Shown here piece by piece: positions 56,452 through 64,000 of a DNA stretch of 64,000 bases. Source of the DNA: Oerskovia jenensis (GTDB lineage Bacteria > Actinomycetota > Actinomycetes > Actinomycetales > Cellulomonadaceae). Position numbers and translations under genes: made by a program. Below the pieces are notes generated by a model that saw only the letters and a program-made list of their open reading frames with translations, ran no database searches and was not told the origin of the DNA. Every line of letters begins with the position of its first letter. Within the stretch, counting starts at the first letter, position 1. The stretch covers positions 2,790,001 to 2,854,000 of the forward strand of contig NZ_JAFBBO010000001.1 in NCBI RefSeq assembly GCF_016907235.1. The letters are read 5' to 3'.

Positions 56452-57494
56452 GCGCCGCCGGTCCGCAGCAGGTGGGATCCGCCGACGAGGCTCTGCCCGT
56501 CGTGCCCGTCGTGCCCGTGCTCGTCCGCGACTACCGCCGGCTGGTACGCCTCTTCCCGTACTCGTACCGGCGTGAGCACGAGGCCGAGATGCTCGGCCAC
56601 CTCCTCGACGGCGCGCTCCCCGGGCAGTCCCGTCCGTCCGGGGCCGAGCGCCGCGACCTGGTGCTGGCCGCTGTGCGCGAGTGGGCGGTCGTCCCGCTCG
56701 GCCCGACCCCGGGGCGGCGACGATCGGCCGCGACGGTCCTGGTGCTCGTCCTGCCGCTCCTGCTGATGGTCCCGGCCGCCAAGACCCTCGTGTCGACCGC
56801 CGTCGCGTTCGAGTACCAGGGTCCGTGGCTCGCGGTGTCCAGCAACCCCTTCGCGCCGGGGTGGGTCCTGTGGGGGACCGGGCTGGTCCTGGTGCTGTGC
56901 GGTCTCGTCCGTGCCGGCCGGGCCCTCGTGGTCGCGGGAGCCGCGGTCTCGACGGTCGCGCTGGCCGTCATGATCGGCCAGGACGTGCTGCTCGCCGCCT
57001 ACGTCGAGGCCGCGTGGGTCCTGGGCCTGGCGGCGTTCGCGCTCGCCCTGGTCGAACGGACCCGGACGGGCGAACGGCCCTACGGGTGGCGTTGGGGCAT
57101 CGCTCCGACCGGTGTCGCCCTGCTGCTCGCCGCGCTGACCTGGGGCGAGTACGCGGGGGCCGGGCCGTCGTGGCGATACATATCGCCGATCTGGCAGCTC
57201 ACGACGGGCACGATCGTGGTGCCGGTGGTCGTGGGGCTGGTCGTGCTCGTGGTGATCCCGGCGACGCGCGACGCGGCGCCGTTGCTCGGTGGGATCTTCG
57301 CGGCGTTCATGATCGGACGCGTGGGGATCTTCGGGTCGCGCACCTACCCCTTCTACGGGTACGAGCGCGTGGACGTCGTCGTCCTGCTGCTGGTCTCCGC
57401 CGCGACGTTCCTGGTGCTGCGCTGGGCGGTCGACCGGTTCGGTGAGCCGGTCGAGGCGTCCGGGGCGCGGTCGACGGGCCCCACCCCGGCCTGA
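56448..57494 (+). CDS. Polytopic membrane protein co-encoded with PadR
   Basis: This 348-residue protein has an amphipathic N-terminal part (VRDYRRLVRLFPYSYRREHEAEMLGHLLDGA) and about eight transmembrane helices from residue 98 on (AATVLVLVLPLLLMVPA, WVLWGTGLVLVLCGLVRA, WVLGLAAFALALVE, GVALLLAALTWGEYAG, IVVPVVVGLVVLVVI and others). The N-terminal block FPYSYRREHEAEM occurs in many PadR-partner membrane proteins of actinobacteria. GTG 56448 overlaps the PadR stop. No transport or catalytic motif is visible. Confidence 0.8.
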   Translation: MSAAGPQQVGSADEALPVVPVVPVLVRDYRRLVRLFPYSYRREHEAEMLGHLLDGALPGQSRPSGAERRDLVLAAVREWAVVPLGPTPGRRRSAATVLVLVLPLLLMVPAAKTLVSTAVAFEYQGPWLAVSSNPFAPGWVLWGTGLVLVLCGLVRAGRALVVAGAAVSTVALAVMIGQDVLLAAYVEAAWVLGLAAFALALVERTRTGERPYGWRWGIAPTGVALLLAALTWGEYAGAGPSWRYISPIWQLTTGTIVVPVVVGLVVLVVIPATRDAAPLLGGIFAAFMIGRVGIFGSRTYPFYGYERVDVVVLLLVSAATFLVLRWAVDRFGEPVEASGARSTGPTPA

Positions 57495-57511
57495 GCCGGT
57501 GCCGAGCCGGT

Positions 57512-57573
57512 GCCGAGAAGTGAGTAGATGCCCCTGATCCGGCGGGATCAGGGGCATCTACTCACTTCTCGGC
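57512..57573. repeat. Perfect 29-bp palindrome with 4-nt loop (copy 2)
   Basis: Arms 57512-57540 and 57545-57573 are perfectly complementary, with loop ggcg. They are identical to the arms of the palindrome at 20559-20620. It fills the 92-base gap between convergent genes and may end transcription from both sides. Confidence 0.95.
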
Positions 57574-57586
57574 GAACGAGCCCGGG

Positions 57587-59059
57587 TCAGGCCAGGTAGT
57601 CGCCCACCAGCTGCTCCGCGATGCCCGTGTACGTGCCCGGGGTGAGGTCCGTGAGGCGGCGCGTGACGTCGTCGGGCAGGCCGAGGCCCTGGACGAACTC
57701 CCGCATCTCCTCGCCCGTGAGCCGGTGCCCGCGCGTGAGGTCCTTGAGGCGCTCGTAGGGGTTCTCCATGCCGGGGACGCCCGCGACCGACGCCGCGCGC
57801 ATGGCCGACTGGATGGGCTCGCCGAGCACCTCCCAGTTGGCGTCGAGGTCCGCCGCGAGCAGGTCCGCGTTGACCGCGAGGGCGCGCAGGCCGCGCGAGA
57901 CGTTGTCCACCGCGAGCAGCGAGTGGCCGAACGCCGGGCCGATGTTGCGCTGCGTTGTCGAGTCCGTGAGGTCGCGCTGCAGGCGCGAGGTCACGAGCGT
58001 CGAGGCGAGCGTGTCGAGCAGCGCGCAGGAGATCTCGAGGTTCGCCTCGGCGTTCTCGAAGCGGATCGGGTTGACCTTGTGCGGCATGGTCGAGGACCCC
58101 GTCGCGCCCGGCACCGGGATCTGCTTGAAGAAGCCGAGCGAGATGTACGTCCACACGTCGGTGCTGAGGTTGTGGAGGATGCGGTTGAAGCGGGCCAGGT
58201 CGCTGTAGAGCTCGGCCTGCCAGTCGTGCGACTCGATCTGCGTCGTCAGCGGGTTCCACGTGAGGCCGAGGCTCTCGACGAAGGACTTCGAGACGGCCGG
58301 CCAGTCGACGCCCGGGACCGCGACCGTGTGCGCGCCGTACGTGCCCGTCGCGCCGTTGAGCTTGCCGAGGTACTCGGCGCCCTCGATGCGGCGCAGCTGG
58401 CGGCGCAGGCGGTGCGCGAGCACGGCAAGCTCCTTGCCGAGCGTCGACGGCGTCGCGGGCTGGCCGTGCGTGCGGCTCAGCAGCGGGACGGCTGCGTGCT
58501 CGCGGGCCATGTCCGTGAGCTGGTCCGTGAGGGCCGTCGCGGCGGGCAGCCACACGTCGCGCACCGCGCCCTGCACCATGAGCGCGTACGACAGGTTGTT
58601 GATGTCCTCGCTCGTGCACGCGAAGTGCACCAGCTCGCCCGCCGACGGCAGGACCGTGCCCTCGCCCAGCACGCCCGGGGCGGCCTCGAGGCGACGCTTG
58701 ATGTAGTACTCGATCGCCTTGACGTCGTGCACCGTGACGCGCTCGATCTCGCCCAGCTCGGCGATGCCCGCAGCGTCGAAATCGGTGACGATCGCGCGCA
58801 GGTACGCCTTCTCGGCGTCGCTCAGCGTGGGCGCGCCCGGGACCACGGGGCCCTCGGTGAGGGCGATGAGCCACTCGACCTCGACGTGGAGGCGCTCGCG
58901 GTTGAGCGCGGCCTCGCTCAGGTGGTCGACCAGGGGCGCGACGGCGCCGCGGTAGCGCCCGTCGAGCGGACCCAGGGCGATGGGCGGGGTGATGTCGGCG
59001 AGCGTGGCGCGCTGGGTGGTGGTCACAGGCGCGGCGGAGTCGGCGGAGTCCGTAGGCAT
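57587..59059 (-). CDS. purB: Adenylosuccinate lyase
   Basis: This 490-residue fumarase-superfamily enzyme acts twice in purine synthesis, on SAICAR and on adenylosuccinate, releasing fumarate. Seen: PIALGPLDGRYRGAVAPLV, HDVKAIEYYIKRRL, HFACTSEDINNLSYALM, LLSRTHGQPATPSTLGKE and the signature loop GSSTMPHKVNPIRFEN (about 313-328). About 25 residues rich in Ala/Ser/Thr precede the conserved start. ATG 59059 (MPTDSADS) is preferred over the in-frame upstream start at 59260, which runs through the promoter region; gagaat lies 6 nt before it. Gene length is normal. Confidence 0.95.
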   Translation of the reverse strand: MPTDSADSAAPVTTTQRATLADITPPIALGPLDGRYRGAVAPLVDHLSEAALNRERLHVEVEWLIALTEGPVVPGAPTLSDAEKAYLRAIVTDFDAAGIAELGEIERVTVHDVKAIEYYIKRRLEAAPGVLGEGTVLPSAGELVHFACTSEDINNLSYALMVQGAVRDVWLPAATALTDQLTDMAREHAAVPLLSRTHGQPATPSTLGKELAVLAHRLRRQLRRIEGAEYLGKLNGATGTYGAHTVAVPGVDWPAVSKSFVESLGLTWNPLTTQIESHDWQAELYSDLARFNRILHNLSTDVWTYISLGFFKQIPVPGATGSSTMPHKVNPIRFENAEANLEISCALLDTLASTLVTSRLQRDLTDSTTQRNIGPAFGHSLLAVDNVSRGLRALAVNADLLAADLDANWEVLGEPIQSAMRAASVAGVPGMENPYERLKDLTRGHRLTGEEMREFVQGLGLPDDVTRRLTDLTPGTYTGIAEQLVGDYLA

Positions 59060-59215
59060 GGCGCCATTCTCCCACGCGGGCCCGACGGCGGAGCGGGCGT
59101 CTCGCGGTCGTCGCCCCCTGGGCGGGCGTCGCTGCCGAGCCGTGCACAGGCCCGGCGTGCGAGCTCCTGCCCACAGAAGTGAGCGCCGGACCAGCGGGCC
59201 CCGGGGGGGAGTCCC

Positions 59216-59221
59216 TACGGT
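59216..59221 (+). promoter_or_regulatory. Leaderless -10 element (TACGGT)
   Basis: tacggt is followed by 7 nt and ATG 59229. There is no Shine-Dalgarno sequence at this start. Confidence 0.45.
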
Positions 59222-59228
59222 CGTGCGC

Positions 59229-59528
59229 ATGTCGACCTCCTTCTCCCTCCCCGGCGCCACGTCCGGCTGGTCCCCTGCTCTCGCCGCGGTCGATCCGCGA
59301 CCCGAGCTGCGCCGTGCGTCCGACCTTGCCGCCGAGGCCGTCGCGATCGTCCGCCGGACAGCGGACGTCGCGTGGGAGGGGCAGGCGTCGGACGGCTATC
59401 GAGACCTCGTCGTCGAGGCGGTCCACGAGCTGCTCCGGGCGGACCGAGCCGTCGACCAGGCGATGGGTGCCGCGGCGCGCTACGCCCTGACGGTCGACGC
59501 CGCGAACGCCGAGGCGAGCCTGCGATGA
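59229..59528 (+). CDS. WXG100-like small protein
   Basis: This 99-residue all-helical protein has W49-E-G51 in the middle (DVAWEGQASDGYRDLVVEAV), flanked by ASDLAAEAVAIVRRTA and ELLRADRAVDQAMGAAARYAL. Size, helix-turn-helix layout and the central WxG match ESX/WXG100 proteins. It overlaps the lipase-like gene (ATGA), so it probably pairs with the N-terminal helical part of that protein. It has no C-terminal YxxxD/E export motif that I can see. Confidence 0.75.
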   Translation: MSTSFSLPGATSGWSPALAAVDPRPELRRASDLAAEAVAIVRRTADVAWEGQASDGYRDLVVEAVHELLRADRAVDQAMGAAARYALTVDAANAEASLR

Positions 59529-61096
59529 GCCGGGCGCCCGACCCGACCGCGGGGATCGTCGTCTCGGGCGGGGTCACGCGCGTCGAGACGGCCGACCTCC
59601 TCGCGGCCGCCGCCGTGGTGGCGGAGGCCGTGCTCCGCGTCGAGGCCGCGCTCGCCGAGGGGCGGCGCGCGCACGGTCTGGTCAGCGGGCTCGTGGAGGC
59701 GCCGTCGTCGTCGGTGCGCTGGGCGGGCGGCGTGCCCGCGTGCCACCCCACGCTCGGTTCGGGGATCCCGTCGTCGTGGGCGCCCGTGCCGCCCGAGGTC
59801 GTCGCGGCACGCGCCGCGCTGCTCGAGGAGATCGCCGCCTACGACGACGCCCTGGTCTCGGCCGTGGCCCTGCTCCACGGGCTGATCGACCGGCTCGCGA
59901 AGGCCGCGGGCGTCTACGAGGAAGGCGAGTCGGGGGTCGAGACCGTCCTCTCGTGGCTCGCGCAGACTCCTGCCTCCGGTGTGGCCGTCCTGGCAGGGGC
60001 CGGGATCGTGGACGTCGTGCGGGGCATCGTGGCCGGACAGGGCTTCCAGCCTGCGCGTCTCGTGACGGGCTCCGGGGCGTATCACGACGAGTTCGTCCGG
60101 GGGGCGGGCGTCGCGCTCGGGATGCTGAGCCCGCTGACCGTGCTCAGCGGGCGCTCGGCCGTCGAGGACGCGGCCGGGATGCTCCGCGCACTCTCGCAGC
60201 CCTACCGCGGCCTGTTCGACGCGCAGGTCTCCACGACCGAGCTGACCGGCTCCGCCCTGCCCGCTGGGTTCACCAAGCCCGTGGCGCGCACCGCCGAGGA
60301 CCTGTTGACCGGGATCGACGTCGTCTACGGCACGGGCGACGACCTGCCGGACTCGATCGTGTCGGTCGAGAAGTACGTGGGCGACGGCGGCACCGCGACC
60401 TGGGTGGTGACCGTCCCCGGCACCCAGCTCGGGAACCCGACGACGCCGTTCAGCATGACGTCGAACTTCGACCTGGTGCAGGGCGCGCGTGCTGACAGCG
60501 CCGTGCACGTCCTCGAGGCGATGAGGCAGGCCGGGATCCCGGCGGACGAGGAGGTCGTGCTCGTCGGCCACTCACAGGGCGGCATGGTCGCGATGGCCGT
60601 CGCGACGGCCGTGACGGGTGCGGCGGGGGCCGCCGGACCATCAGGGGGCGCGCCTCGCTACGACGTCCGCCAGGTCCTGACGGCCGGTGCGCCCGTGGGG
60701 CTGACGCGGCTGCCCGCCGGGGTACGGGGCACGCACGTCGAGATCGAGCAGGAGGGCGTCTCCCAGCTCGACGGCGCGGACAACCGCGCCGGTCCGGACC
60801 AGGTCACGGTCCGCGCCGACCTCGACGCGCCAGGTGCGCCGGGGTCGGACGGCAAGGTCCCGCACGGCGTGCCGTTCCACGTCGCCGTCCTCGAACGAGC
60901 CCGGGAGGTGGGGCATCCCGGGCTGGCGGACAACCTCGACGCGCTCGAACGGGCGGTGTCGGGCGAGCGCGTCGAGGCCCGGTACTTCCGCGGCGCTCTC
61001 GACCTGGACGTCGCGGCGGCCGCGCGCGCCGCGACGCCCGTCGGGGCGGTCGAGCGGGTGGTCGACGGGATGCGGAGGGCGGTGGGCGCGGGGTGA
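59525..61096 (+). CDS. Alpha/beta-hydrolase (lipase-like) with N-terminal helical domain
   Basis: This 523-residue protein has a helical N-terminal region (about 1-200: TADLLAAAAVVAEAVLRVEAAL, ALLEEIAAYDDALVSAVALLHGLIDRLAKAAG) and a C-terminal hydrolase domain. The nucleophile elbow GHSQGGMVAMAVA is at about 349-361, preceded by WVVTVPGTQ (oxyanion strand) and followed by GADNRAGPDQ (possible Asp) and FHVAVLERA (possible His). ATG 59525 overlaps the stop of the WXG100-like gene. The combination suggests a type VII-like substrate pair: small WXG partner plus lipase/esterase effector. Substrate and export are inferred. Confidence 0.8.
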   Translation: MSRAPDPTAGIVVSGGVTRVETADLLAAAAVVAEAVLRVEAALAEGRRAHGLVSGLVEAPSSSVRWAGGVPACHPTLGSGIPSSWAPVPPEVVAARAALLEEIAAYDDALVSAVALLHGLIDRLAKAAGVYEEGESGVETVLSWLAQTPASGVAVLAGAGIVDVVRGIVAGQGFQPARLVTGSGAYHDEFVRGAGVALGMLSPLTVLSGRSAVEDAAGMLRALSQPYRGLFDAQVSTTELTGSALPAGFTKPVARTAEDLLTGIDVVYGTGDDLPDSIVSVEKYVGDGGTATWVVTVPGTQLGNPTTPFSMTSNFDLVQGARADSAVHVLEAMRQAGIPADEEVVLVGHSQGGMVAMAVATAVTGAAGAAGPSGGAPRYDVRQVLTAGAPVGLTRLPAGVRGTHVEIEQEGVSQLDGADNRAGPDQVTVRADLDAPGAPGSDGKVPHGVPFHVAVLERAREVGHPGLADNLDALERAVSGERVEARYFRGALDLDVAAAARAATPVGAVERVVDGMRRAVGAG

Positions 61097-61100
61097 GGAG

Positions 61101-61553
61101 CTACGTCGGTCCGGCGAGCGGGGGCGTCAGGTCGATGCGCGCGACGAGACGCCGCTGCCCCGGGGTCTCGACGGCTCGCGGGCGGTAGTGGGCGCGCACC
61201 CAGCCGACGGCCTCGTCGGCCGGGACCCCGGCCAGCCTCGCGAGGAGTGCGATCGACGTGCCGGTGCGCCCCGTCCCGCCGTCGCACGCGATCTCGACGC
61301 GCTCCGACGCCGCGCGCTCGAAGGCCTCGTGGAGCGCCGCGACCGCCTCGGACGTCGAGCGCGGCAGGCCGAAGTCGGGCCACGCGACCCACCGCGACTC
61401 CCACGCCTCACGGTGCGGGGCGCCGGTCAGGTAGACGCCGAGCTCGGGCAGGTCGTCGTCCGGTGGAGGCCCGGCAGCGAGCCCACGCCCGCGGAACCGG
61501 CGCCCGTCGGGCAGCGTCACCAGGCCGGTCGTCGAGCTGCTCCAGGTGCCCAT
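61101..61553 (-). CDS. Tyrosine/dual-specificity phosphatase-like protein
   Basis: This 150-residue protein has the P-loop C-x5-R in ACDGGTGRTGTSIALLA (Cys at about 90), preceded by EAVAALHEAFERAASERVEI. The general-acid region upstream is WVAWPDFGLPRSTSE (Asp at about 61). The usual HC before the loop is AC here, as in several actinobacterial members. It probably removes phosphate from protein tyrosine or another phosphoester. The start ATG 61553 has ggag about 7 bases upstream. It converges on the hydrolase gene with a 4-base gap, leaving no room for a separate terminator. Confidence 0.85.
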   Translation of the reverse strand: MGTWSSSTTGLVTLPDGRRFRGRGLAAGPPPDDDLPELGVYLTGAPHREAWESRWVAWPDFGLPRSTSEAVAALHEAFERAASERVEIACDGGTGRTGTSIALLARLAGVPADEAVGWVRAHYRPRAVETPGQRRLVARIDLTPPLAGPT

Positions 61554-61594
61554 GGTGCTCTCCTCGTGCGGATGGATCGGTCGTGAGGTGTGCC

Positions 61595-61641
61595 CCGGGA
61601 CCCCGGACCCAGGGACCCCGGGACCCAGGGACCCCGGGACG
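61595..61641. repeat. 16-bp direct repeats (AGGGACCCCGGGACCC)
   Basis: Two nearly perfect copies and a degenerate one in the 167-base gap between two minus-strand genes. The unit can also form hairpins (gggacccc/gggaccc). No gene is visible in this gap. Confidence 0.75.
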
Positions 61642-61720
61642 CACCCAACGCCACGGCGCCCAGGAGGCGGGTGCCCAGGAGTCACGGGGCGCCCAGAGAC
61701 ACGGGGTGAGGTGCGAAGGG

Positions 61721-62326
61721 TCAGCCCTGGCCGGGCGCGCCCCGCGTCCCTCCGTCAGGGAGCGCCGGGCACTCCGCAGACTCCGTGAGAGCCGCGATCT
61801 CGGCGCGCACCGCGACGCCGTCGAGCGTCCGCATGACGGTGTAGACGATGCCCTCGTGCGAGTCCGGCGCGGGGACGTAGCCGACGTGGGCCGAGTCGAC
61901 GAGCGGCTCGTCAGGGACGGGGGCCAGCGCGGTCGAGAGGAGGTCCGCCGTCGGGTTCTGCTGCAGCCAGTTTGCCGTCTCGTTGACGGTGGCGCCGGGG
62001 ATCGACCAGAACGCTTCGAGCTCCTCGACCGGCCCGCAGGGCCAGCCCGTGTAGGAGGAGAAGGCCGCGTCGCCCGGTTCGGCAGGGATCGCTCCGGGCG
62101 GGAGGGAGGCCGCGTCCAGCCAGCCCTGGGCGCGCTCGCGTGCTGCCGCGTCGACGGGGCCGGACGTGCCGCCCGAGTCGTCCGTGCCGGGCGTGCCGGT
62201 CGTCGGTTCGCCGCTCGACCGGGGACCGGCCGAGCCGGGGGCTGTCACCCCGTCGCCGGCGGTCGCACAGCCGGTCAGGGAGAGCGCGACGAGTACGGCG
62301 CCGATCACCAGTGGGGCGGTTCGCAT
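61721..62326 (-). CDS. Lipoprotein of unknown function
   Basis: This 201-residue protein has a type II signal peptide: MRTAPLVIGAVLVALS followed by lipobox LTGC (Cys20). A Ser/Gly/Pro/Thr linker (about 21-58) leads to a roughly 140-residue domain with DAAARERAQGWLDAASLPPGAIP, WPCGPVEELEAFW and VYTVMRTLDGVAVRAEIAALTESAECP. I do not recognise the domain; two cysteines (about 96 and 190) may form a disulfide. ATG 62326 is the only start that keeps the signal peptide. Confidence 0.8.
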   Translation of the reverse strand: MRTAPLVIGAVLVALSLTGCATAGDGVTAPGSAGPRSSGEPTTGTPGTDDSGGTSGPVDAAARERAQGWLDAASLPPGAIPAEPGDAAFSSYTGWPCGPVEELEAFWSIPGATVNETANWLQQNPTADLLSTALAPVPDEPLVDSAHVGYVPAPDSHEGIVYTVMRTLDGVAVRAEIAALTESAECPALPDGGTRGAPGQG

Positions 62327-62393
62327 GCACGCACCCTAGCGGCGCCGCGGGGACGTGCAGAAGCCCCCGGCCCCCGATTCCGGCCCTCGCGCG

Positions 62394-62783
62394 TCAGACG
62401 CGTGACTTGGGCGCGACGACCGCGGAGATGAGGAAGTTCAGCACGCCGATGATGAGCGCGGCGAGCAGCGCCCACCAGAACCCGCCCTCGATGCGGATGC
62501 CCCAGTCGGTCTGCTCGGTGATCCACGCCGTGAGCATCAGCATGAGGGCGTTCACGACGAGCGTGAACAGGCCCAGCGTGAGGATGTACAGCGGGATCGA
62601 GATGATCGCCACGATCGGCTTGATGATCGCGTTGACCAGCGAGTAGATCAGGGCCACGGCCAGGACGATCACGATCTGGCCACCGACGGTGTCGGAGCCG
62701 ACGATCGAGAAGTGGTCGTCGATGAACAGGCTCGTGAGCCAGATCGCGATGCCGGTGACGATGACGCGGATGACGAAGCTCAT
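62394..62783 (-). CDS. Phage-holin superfamily IV membrane protein
   Basis: This 129-residue protein has four transmembrane helices (VIRVIVTGIAIWLTSLFI, IVIVLAVALIYSLVNAII, IPLYILTLGLFTLVVNALML, FWWALLAALIIGVLNFLIS) and the family pattern NAIIKPIVAIISIPLYILTLGLF (abbreviated). This is the PF04020 type, a housekeeping membrane protein in actinobacteria despite the holin name. ATG 62783 has agga 9 bases upstream; ATG 62792 is too close to it. Confidence 0.88.
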   Translation of the reverse strand: MSFVIRVIVTGIAIWLTSLFIDDHFSIVGSDTVGGQIVIVLAVALIYSLVNAIIKPIVAIISIPLYILTLGLFTLVVNALMLMLTAWITEQTDWGIRIEGGFWWALLAALIIGVLNFLISAVVAPKSRV

Positions 62784-62908
62784 GCGTGCCATCCTGCCAT
62801 CCCCGTCCGTCAGGGCGCCGGGCCACGCCGGGAACGGGTGGATGGTGCGCGGGCAGCCCGCGAGATGTCCGCCCACGGCGCTCCGGCCGGCGGGGCGACG
62901 GCCCGCGA

Positions 62909-62928
62909 GGTGAGCGACGCCGTCGGGC
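62909..62928 (+). repeat. 20-nt dispersed repeat copy (one change)
   Basis: ggtgagcgacgccgtcgggc differs from the copies at 26324, 29894 and 45038 in one base and is identical to the minus-strand copy at 35246-35265 inside hemY. It lies between divergent genes, 29 bases before the hisC start. Confidence 0.65.
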
Positions 62929-62956
62929 GGCGGGGGACGGTGGCATCCTGGAGGGC

Positions 62957-64000
62957 GTGACCGACCTCGCCCCCCAGGCCCCCTCCGTCCCGCTGCGCCC
63001 CGCCGTCGCCGCCCTGCCGGCCTACGTGCCGGGCGCGCGTCTCGCACCCGGGTCGAGCGCGTTCAAGCTGTCGTCCAACGAGAACCCGTACCCGCCGCCC
63101 GCGGCGGTCGTCGCGGCGATCGTCGACGCGGCCGCGGACACCAACCGGTACCCGGACATGTACGCGACGGATCTGACCGAGGCCCTCGCGACCGACCTGG
63201 GCGTGGACGCGGCGCAGGTCGTCGTGGGCAACGGCTCGGTGGCCGTGCTCGCGCACATCCTGTCGGCCGTCGTGGACGCGGGGGACGAGGTCGTCTACCC
63301 GTGGCGCTCGTTCGAGGCGTACCCGATCGCGGTCGCGGTCGCGGGCGGCACCTCGGTGCGTGTCCCGGTGACCCGGGACGGTCGCCTCGACCTGCCCGCG
63401 ATGGCCGCCGCGATCAGCGACCGCACCCGTGTCGTCCTGGTCTGCACGCCCAACAACCCGACGGGCCCCGTGGTGCACGCGGGCGAGCTCGACGCGTTCC
63501 TCGCGGCGGTCCCGACCGACGTCCTGGTGGTCCTCGACGAGGCCTACCTGGAGTTCGTGCGCGACCCGCAGGCGCCCGACGGTCTCGCGGTCCTCGCGGC
63601 GCACCGCAACGTGGTGCTGCTGCGCACGCTGTCCAAGGCGTACGGCCTGGCCGGGCTGCGGGTCGGCTACGCGGTCGCCGAGCCCGCGCTCGCGGCGGGC
63701 ATCCGTGCGGTCTCGACGCCGTTCGGCGTCTCGCACGTGGCCCAGCGCGCGGCGCTCGCGGCCCTGTCGGTCAAGGACGAGCTGCTCGAGCGCGTCGAGC
63801 ACCTGGTCTCGCGGCGCGAGCGGCTGGTCGAGGGGCTGCGCGACCAGGGCTGGGAGCTGCCGGAGACGCAGGCGAACTTCGTGTGGTTCCCGCTCGGCGG
63901 CCCGACGGCGGAGCTCGCCGCGGGCGCGTCGGCGGCGGGTCTGCTCGTGCGTCCGTTCGCGGGCGAGGGCATCCGGGTGAGCGTGGGCGAGGAGGAGGCG
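62957..64000 (+). CDS. hisC: Histidinol-phosphate/aromatic aminotransferase, N-terminal 348 residues
   Basis: This PLP aminotransferase of fold type I is cut by the window end. Seen: LSSNENPYPPPAAVVAAI, RYPDMYATDLTEALA, VGNGSVAVLAHILSA, VCTPNNPTGPVV, VVLDEAYLEFVRDP and the PLP lysine in RTLSKAYGLAGLRVGYA (about residue 227). RPFAGEGIRVSVG is near the cut end, so only a short C-terminus is missing. It makes histidinol phosphate, or acts on aromatic keto acids (Pat); the two are hard to separate by sequence. GTG 62957 follows ggaggg; catcct ends 7 nt upstream and could be a leaderless -10. Confidence 0.9.
   Translation, partial: MTDLAPQAPSVPLRPAVAALPAYVPGARLAPGSSAFKLSSNENPYPPPAAVVAAIVDAAADTNRYPDMYATDLTEALATDLGVDAAQVVVGNGSVAVLAHILSAVVDAGDEVVYPWRSFEAYPIAVAVAGGTSVRVPVTRDGRLDLPAMAAAISDRTRVVLVCTPNNPTGPVVHAGELDAFLAAVPTDVLVVLDEAYLEFVRDPQAPDGLAVLAAHRNVVLLRTLSKAYGLAGLRVGYAVAEPALAAGIRAVSTPFGVSHVAQRAALAALSVKDELLERVEHLVSRRERLVEGLRDQGWELPETQANFVWFPLGGPTAELAAGASAAGLLVRPFAGEGIRVSVGEEEA

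Noticed and set aside
62394-62783. Holin as evidence of a prophage
   Set aside because: PF04020-type four-helix proteins are chromosomal in most actinobacteria, and no endolysin, integrase or structural genes are nearby.

Overview
The window is very GC-rich (about three quarters G+C by eye), uses many GTG starts, and packs genes with ATGA, GTGA and TGATG overlaps. This, together with a coproporphyrin-type heme cluster, CsoR copper control and WXG100-like proteins, points to an actinobacterium. Cellulomonadaceae or Promicromonosporaceae is my guess and is not proven by the sequence. It reads as chromosome: I see no rRNA, tRNA, CRISPR array, transposase or prophage block.

Layout. 1-8144 (+): a leucine/branched-chain acyl-CoA degradation operon with biotin carboxylase subunits, acyl-CoA dehydrogenase, MaoC hydratase, CitE-like lyase, 3-oxoacid CoA-transferase A/B and thiolase. 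Together these can take isovaleryl-CoA to acetyl-CoA. 8220-12316: a large LPG-flippase-like membrane protein carrying a degenerate kinase-like domain, and a DUF308 protein. 12600-18291 (+): a peptide-type ABC importer. 18400-20546: a CPBP protease homologue and an unknown membrane protein. 20715-23650 (+): a winged-helix regulator with an ABC exporter. 23809-25160 (+): an SPFH protein with a ribbon-helix-helix partner. 25272-29030 (-): a csoR-copZ-copA copper operon with two operators. 29255-29842: a second DUF308 protein. 29975-39156: the heme genes hemL, B, D, C, Y, E (-) and divergent hemA (+), covering glutamyl-tRNA to coproporphyrin III. 39386-44975: Nudix, an SPFH/zinc-ribbon/small membrane protein set, a Ppx/GppA phosphatase and a PadR/HAAS pair. 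45087-48143: DUF2252 and a berberine-bridge-type flavoprotein. 48165-54001 (-): three tandem WXG100-domain paralogues of about 600 residues. 54159-64000: a Tat-exported GH10-like protein, PadR plus membrane protein, purB, a WXG100-like protein with a lipase-like partner, a tyrosine phosphatase, a lipoprotein, a holin-superfamily protein and the start of hisC.

The most striking signal is not a gene. A 42-nt palindromic element (14-nt arms, 14-nt centre) occurs ten times between 309 and 36550. Nine copies lie inside conserved enzymes (AccA1, ScoB, CopA three times, HemD three times, HemE). All nine are read on the same strand and in the same frame, giving [19 protein letters not shown] peptides; in HemE the element supplies the stop codon. 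This resembles the protein-coding palindromic elements known from Rickettsia. A second set of long, nearly perfect palindromes (26-29 bp arms, 3-5 nt loops) sits only between genes. Two copies share identical 29-nt arms 37 kb apart, and others show compensatory changes in both arms. One of them lies between divergent genes, so these are not simply terminators.
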